9,600 nt of DNA. Origin: Bacteroidales bacterium UBA1256 (lineage in GTDB: Bacteria; Bacteroidota; Bacteroidia; Bacteroidales; Paludibacteraceae). Of this stretch, positions 7,059 to 9,600 are shown one piece after another. The DNA lies in the NCBI GenBank assembly GCA_002308195.1, contig DBVU01000033.1:9595-19194 (forward strand), written 5' to 3'. Numbering within the stretch: position 1 is the stretch's first letter; each line of letters opens with the position of its first letter. The notes beneath the pieces were generated by a model. It worked only from the letters and a program-made list of their open reading frames with translations. It made no database searches and was not told where the DNA came from. The position numbers and the translations under genes were made by a program.

Positions 7059-8789
7059 CTATTTGAATACTGCGTAAAAAGAGACAGTGAGTGTATAAGG
7101 CACTGTTTTCTCATCGGAAGCAGTAAACAGGTCATCCGGCTGCACGAACGGATCGCACCAGTCTGGGTGAGAGGTCCAGCCTATCAGTTCTGTTCCTTCG
7201 CACGGCGTTATTTCTGCCGTTGGCATCAATAGTGGCTCGCCGCATTCTTGCTCATGACTTTCCAGCAAGGTGCCGTCCACGTACCAATTAACGATACGGC
7301 TTCCGATATATGTAGCGGTTATCAATTCTCCCGAACGGGTAATGTCCAGTACAGGTTTCTCCTCGTATTCTATCCACGAATTAATCGTCTTGTACGGGAA
7401 CACATTCTTATCGCCGAAATATGAGCCAACACGTGTGCCGGACGATGGAACGATCGTATAGAGCGGTGCACCGGGCGTATCCGAGTGGTTCGGAGCATTA
7501 TTCTGCCATGCATCTTCGTCAAAATTGACACGCCAGACTACCATGCCTGCGGCAGGAACATATTTATCCCAACCCATTTTCTGACGGTTCTCCAGATAAT
7601 AACATTCGCCGCTTTCTGTGGCACCTTGGAGTTGGCCGGACTCGTTGATTTGAACGACATTGTAATCGGCCGAACCATTGGCATAAAGTGTAAATTTCTG
7701 CGGAGTAGAACCAAAATTCTTCGGTGTTACCCACCCGAAGAACTGTTTCTGCCACGGGTCGTAATTCGGTGGGCAGTGTCCGCCACCGTTGTACGACCCC
7801 CCGTCCATGATATCCCATTCGTTCGGAGTCAGCCAATTTTCATATATGTCTCCGTAACTGGTGTCGTACAGATCCGGCAGACCCATCACATGCCCAAATT
7901 CGTGGCATAATGTGCCTATTCCGGTCAATTCACTGCCGGTCACCTCATTCGAGCAGGCGTAGTTGTTCAGATAGACGCCATCCATTTCTGTGTCCCAAAT
8001 GCTGTACGAACACATGTGGAAATAACTAGCAGCATATATTTCCCAGTTGTGCGGCCAAACGGTATTCTCATTGCCACCACTCGCCTGACCTTTACCGGCA
8101 TAGATAACATACACAAAATCAACCAGTTGGTCGTTATCCGAATCGTATTGAGAGAAATCGATATCGTACAATGTATCGGCTATCAAGCACGCCTCAACTA
8201 CCATATCTGCGGCCAACGTGTCTGTGCCTTGTTGCTGACCTGCCAAATCGCGGCCATAGTGAGCATAATCGTACGGCAACTGAATCGGGCCGTACACATC
8301 AAATATCGGGCGATAACTGCCATTCGACTGATCGGCGAAATACTGGGCTGCCGAACCATATTGGATGCCGTTGTATTTATTAACTGTACAATTGGTAGAG
8401 TTGCATAGTTCATCGAAAACCTCAGTTGTATGTTGCGCCATCATATGCGTGTCCTGATAATCCACCAGCACCACTATGCCGCGTGGGGCCAGATTAGGCT
8501 GAGTACCAACACCTTGGCGCACACGACGCGCTTTGTTCTGAGCGTGTCTCGCACGGGCCTGTTGCGGACTTGGCGCTGCGCCTACTACCTCGTACATTCC
8601 ATCCTGGTTCAAACGAATCTGCTCTCCGTCACGATTGATGGTGTAGTGATAAAACTCATCGCCGATGACTTGTACCTCGATGGTTGTTCCGTCAGCCTGA
8701 GTGCGAGTCTGCCAGCCGCGTTGTGCAGGAACAGCAAGAACCGTCATCGCAGCTCCTAATAACAATATTATTACAGATATCTTTTTCAT
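7059..8789 (-). CDS. M6-family (immune inhibitor A-like) zinc metalloprotease
   Basis: This is a secreted metalloprotease of 576 residues. Residues 1-20 are a signal peptide. Residues about 21-100 form a propeptide-like region (GTTIEVQVIGDEFYHYTINRDG at 34-55) common in M6 proteins. The catalytic domain starts near 103 (RGIVVLVDYQD). It carries HEFGHVMGLPD at 296-306, giving zinc ligands His296, His300 and Asp306 and catalytic Glu297; WDIMDGG (325-331) is a likely Met-turn. Residues about 499-576 form a separate C-terminal beta domain with IGWTS and FYAVFK, resembling InlB-type B-repeat modules of Bacteroidales surface proteins. No classical sorting tail is visible at its end. The ATG at 8789 is chosen because MKKISVII starts the signal peptide; an ATG at 8801 would add four residues. 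Family members degrade host or dietary proteins; the substrate here is unknown. It is the middle gene of a three-gene unit. Confidence 0.92.
   Translation of the reverse strand: MKKISVIILLLGAAMTVLAVPAQRGWQTRTQADGTTIEVQVIGDEFYHYTINRDGEQIRLNQDGMYEVVGAAPSPQQARARHAQNKARRVRQGVGTQPNLAPRGIVVLVDYQDTHMMAQHTTEVFDELCNSTNCTVNKYNGIQYGSAAQYFADQSNGSYRPIFDVYGPIQLPYDYAHYGRDLAGQQQGTDTLAADMVVEACLIADTLYDIDFSQYDSDNDQLVDFVYVIYAGKGQASGGNENTVWPHNWEIYAASYFHMCSYSIWDTEMDGVYLNNYACSNEVTGSELTGIGTLCHEFGHVMGLPDLYDTSYGDIYENWLTPNEWDIMDGGSYNGGGHCPPNYDPWQKQFFGWVTPKNFGSTPQKFTLYANGSADYNVVQINESGQLQGATESGECYYLENRQKMGWDKYVPAAGMVVWRVNFDEDAWQNNAPNHSDTPGAPLYTIVPSSGTRVGSYFGDKNVFPYKTINSWIEYEEKPVLDITRSGELITATYIGSRIVNWYVDGTLLESHEQECGEPLLMPTAEITPCEGTELIGWTSHPDWCDPFVQPDDLFTASDEKTVPYTLTVSFYAVFK
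7872..7904 (-). other. Zinc-binding motif HExxHxxGxxD of the M6 protease
   Basis: These codons encode residues 296-306 (HEFGHVMGLPD). All zinc ligands and the catalytic glutamate are present, so the protease is predicted to be active. Confidence 0.93.
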
Positions 8790-8827
8790 TTCTTCATGCA
8801 TTTTTTTACTCTCTTCCTTTTAGGGTG

Positions 8828-8842
8828 AAGGGCTTTGCCCTT
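8828..8842 (-). other. Intergenic hairpin between the 134-residue gene and the M6 gene
   Basis: A perfect 6-bp stem (AAGGGC/GCCCTT) with a 3-base loop begins at the stop codon of the upstream gene, in the 52-bp gap before the protease. It is not followed by a run of T on the minus strand (next bases CACCCTAAAAGG), so it is not a good intrinsic terminator. It could be a partial terminator or an mRNA-stabilising element that separates expression of the first gene from the next two. Confidence 0.35.
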
Positions 8843-9246
8843 TACTTCACTCTCTCACCTATTACGTTATACACTACGTCGTCACGAACAATCAGCAGTT
8901 GCCCGTCACGCAAGATTTTATAACTCTTAACTCTTGACTCTTGACTATCGACATTATCGATTCCCTCGCCCACATCTTGCATTTTTGGCACAAGTACCAC
9001 ATCCTCGGCAGGCATTGTAAAATTGTCACCGGGGTTATATACTACGCCTTTATACTCCCAACCGTCAAACCATTTTCCGGGTATCTGCGGACGTCCGGAC
9101 GATAGTTTTACTATCGTTCCTGCCGCATAAGTGGGATTGGCGCACATGGTCTTCATGTACGGAAAACCCTGATAAGTCAGCGAATACTCCTCGCCTGCCA
9201 TAGTCATCACAGACAACAACAGGCCCATCAAACATACTTTTCTCAT
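8842..9246 (-). CDS. Small exported InlB-type B-repeat protein with Bacteroidales C-terminal tail
   Basis: The protein has 134 residues. Residues 1-17 form a hydrophobic signal peptide (RKVCLMGLLLSVMTMAG). Residues about 20-90 look like one Listeria-Bacteroides (InlB B-type) repeat: YSLTYQG at the start, FDGWEYKGVVYNPGDNFTMP (60-79), and EDVVLVPKM at the end. This small beta-grasp-like module is common in surface proteins. A linker (about 96-108) is encoded by a 7-bp tandem repeat. Residues about 109-134 (YKILRDGQLLIV then YNVIGERVK) resemble a short C-terminal tail found on many Bacteroidales exported proteins, which I take to be a type IX secretion-like sorting tail (inference). The ATG at 9246 is supported by the signal peptide and by the promoter directly upstream; a TTG at 9270 would fall inside the -7 box. 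It is the first gene of the leftward unit. Function is unknown; adhesion or partner binding is possible. Confidence 0.8.
   Translation of the reverse strand: MRKVCLMGLLLSVMTMAGEEYSLTYQGFPYMKTMCANPTYAAGTIVKLSSGRPQIPGKWFDGWEYKGVVYNPGDNFTMPAEDVVLVPKMQDVGEGIDNVDSQESRVKSYKILRDGQLLIVRDDVVYNVIGERVK
8921..8947 (-). repeat. Heptanucleotide tandem repeat inside the 134-residue protein gene
   Basis: Read on the plus strand, units are TAACTCT, TAACTCT, TGACTCT and TGACTAT, giving about 3.7 copies of a 7-bp unit. It encodes the linker SQESRVKSYK between the B-repeat and the C-terminal tail. Because 7 is not a multiple of 3, gain or loss of one unit changes frame. Both alternative frames meet a stop soon after, so the tail would be lost. 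Confidence 0.7.
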
Positions 9247-9256
9247 AATTTTCAAC

Positions 9257-9272
9257 TTTTGCGGCCGCAAAA
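9257..9272. repeat. 16-bp perfect palindrome at the predicted transcript start
   Basis: TTTTGCGGCCGCAAAA is perfectly self-complementary, with an 8-bp all-GC centre in an otherwise AT-rich region. It overlaps the -7 box and the predicted start site of the leftward promoter, a position where a repressor could act as an operator. Alternatively the GC core may be chance; no regulator gene is in view. Confidence 0.5.
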
Positions 9273-9299
9273 TTACTACAAAATAATCAATTGTGCAAA
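9268..9299 (-). promoter_or_regulatory. Bacteroidetes-type promoter of the leftward three-gene unit
   Basis: On the minus strand, TTTG (9299-9296) is followed after exactly 20 bp by TAATTTTG (9275-9268). This matches the Bacteroidetes sigma consensus TTTG-N19..21-TAnnTTTG. The transcript would begin near 9262 and leave a leader of only about 15 bases before the ATG at 9246. Confidence 0.75.
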
Positions 9300-9324
9300 T
9301 AATTAGGACAAAAACGTAAATTTG
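9292..9324 (+). promoter_or_regulatory. Possible weak rightward promoter
   Basis: TAAATTTG at 9317-9324 fits the Bacteroidetes -7 consensus TAnnTTTG. The best -33 candidate is TGTG at 9292-9295, one mismatch from TTTG, with 21-bp spacing. It would be divergent from the leftward promoter and drive transcription into the hairpin-rich region and the open frame at the right edge. Confidence 0.35.
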
Positions 9325-9360
9325 CTTGCTTATTTACACCTTTTGGACTAATTGGTTGCT

Positions 9361-9466
9361 AGTTGCAGGATACTGCAACTGTACTTTCGGAGATGAGGTT
9401 GTCCCCGCCATCGGGGAAAACATAGACGGAAAGGGGCTATATCAAGAAGGGGCGTGCCGAAATTAC
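9361..9466 (+). ncRNA. Candidate structured RNA leader (hairpin cluster), unassigned
   Basis: Three helices can be drawn in 106 bases. Helix 1 is AGTTGCAG/CTGCAACT (9361-9368 with 9373-9380), a perfect 8-bp stem with a 4-base loop GATA. Helix 2 pairs GTACTTTCGG (9381-9390) with CCGAAATTAC (9457-9466), 9 of 10 pairs. It encloses helix 3, TCCCCG/CGGGGA (9402-9407 with 9412-9417), with loop CCAT. A weaker ATAG/CTAT pairing (9422-9425 with 9437-9440) is also inside. The cluster lies between a possible rightward promoter and an ATG at 9476. I could not match it to a riboswitch class that I know. Base pairing by eye is not proof of an RNA. Confidence 0.3.
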
Positions 9467-9475
9467 AGCAAAAAA

Positions 9476-9600
9476 ATGACATACGCAAATCTTTTTCTCG
9501 CCTTTGCAAAAACTGCACAGTTATATATACTACGTATATATCCCCGATTTATTACCGAGACAATCACGAGACAATATCGTGAAGAAATGCCTCGGATGGC
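9476..9600 (+). CDS. Possible start of a rightward gene (cut by window edge)
   Basis: From the ATG at 9476 a frame is open to the window edge (41 complete codons); without requiring ATG the same frame is stop-free from 9320. The product begins MTYANLFLAFAKTAQ, then YILRIYPRFI and a charged part TRQYREEMPRM. An in-frame ATG at 9587, preceded by GAAGAA, is another possible start. I do not recognise a family. A stop-free run of this length can arise by chance, so this is a weak call that needs the sequence to the right. Confidence 0.25.
   Translation, partial: MTYANLFLAFAKTAQLYILRIYPRFITETITRQYREEMPRM

Larger units (their letters stand above)
9247..9600. other. 354-base stretch without a confident gene
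   Basis: It holds the leftward promoter with its palindrome (9257-9299), a weak rightward promoter candidate, and the hairpin cluster at 9361-9466. To their right is an AT-rich inverted repeat at 9523-9541 (ATATATAC, 3-base spacer, GTATATAT). A 9-bp direct repeat CGAGACAAT follows at 9556-9564 and 9567-9575. No tRNA cloverleaf or long leftward gene was seen. A rightward open frame may begin here. Confidence 0.6.

Noticed and set aside
7485..7910. 141-codon plus-strand open frame
   Set aside because: It is antisense to the catalytic domain of the M6 protease.
9402..9417. TCCCCG/CGGGGA hairpin as an intrinsic terminator
   Set aside because: Only four A follow on the plus strand and no T run follows on either strand, so it lacks the terminator tract.
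9496..9512. CGCCTTTGCA as a promoter -7 box
   Set aside because: The TTTGCA end fits, but the required TA is replaced by CG and there is no TTTG element about 20 bp upstream.

Overview
The window looks like chromosome of a Bacteroidales bacterium, probably an uncultured gut or host-associated member. The evidence is the type of proteins present: an FKBP-type foldase lipoprotein with Bacteroidetes-style N-domains, a GH28/DUF4861 pair, an M6 metalloprotease with Bacteroidales-style N- and C-terminal regions, and a short InlB-type repeat protein with a Bacteroidales C-terminal tail. Start codons lack clear Shine-Dalgarno sequences, and one strong promoter has the Bacteroidetes layout (TTTG, 20 bp, TAnnTTTG). 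Base composition is moderate. No rRNA, tRNA, CRISPR array, insertion sequence or phage gene was seen.

Left part (1-6504, + strand): six genes packed head to tail, almost certainly one transcription unit whose promoter lies left of the window. Two paralogous FKBP-type peptidyl-prolyl isomerases come first (the first cut by the window edge). They are followed by a Wzx/MATE-like polysaccharide flippase, the tRNA pseudouridine synthase TruA, a GH28 polygalacturonase-type glycosidase and a DUF4861 protein. The last four are joined by overlaps of 1, 8 and 17 bp. The unit mixes envelope folding and export functions, one housekeeping tRNA enzyme and a pectin-type carbohydrate pair; no SusC/SusD genes are in view.

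Right part (6508-9246, - strand): a three-gene unit of exported proteins, read from right to left. It holds a 134-residue InlB-repeat protein with a Bacteroidales C-terminal sorting-like tail, an M6-family zinc metalloprotease with an intact HExxHxxGxxD site, and a 175-residue secreted protein of unknown function. A good Bacteroidetes promoter sits just upstream, with a 16-bp perfect palindrome at the predicted transcript start. The two units converge with only 3 bp between their stop codons and no visible terminator.

Far right (9247-9600): a 354-base stretch without a confident gene. It contains the leftward promoter, a possible weak rightward promoter, and a cluster of hairpins (9361-9466) that could be a structured RNA leader. 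A stop-free rightward frame runs off the window edge. This stretch and a heptanucleotide repeat inside the 134-residue protein gene are the parts least explained by ordinary annotation. I did not find convincing evidence of a wholly new system.
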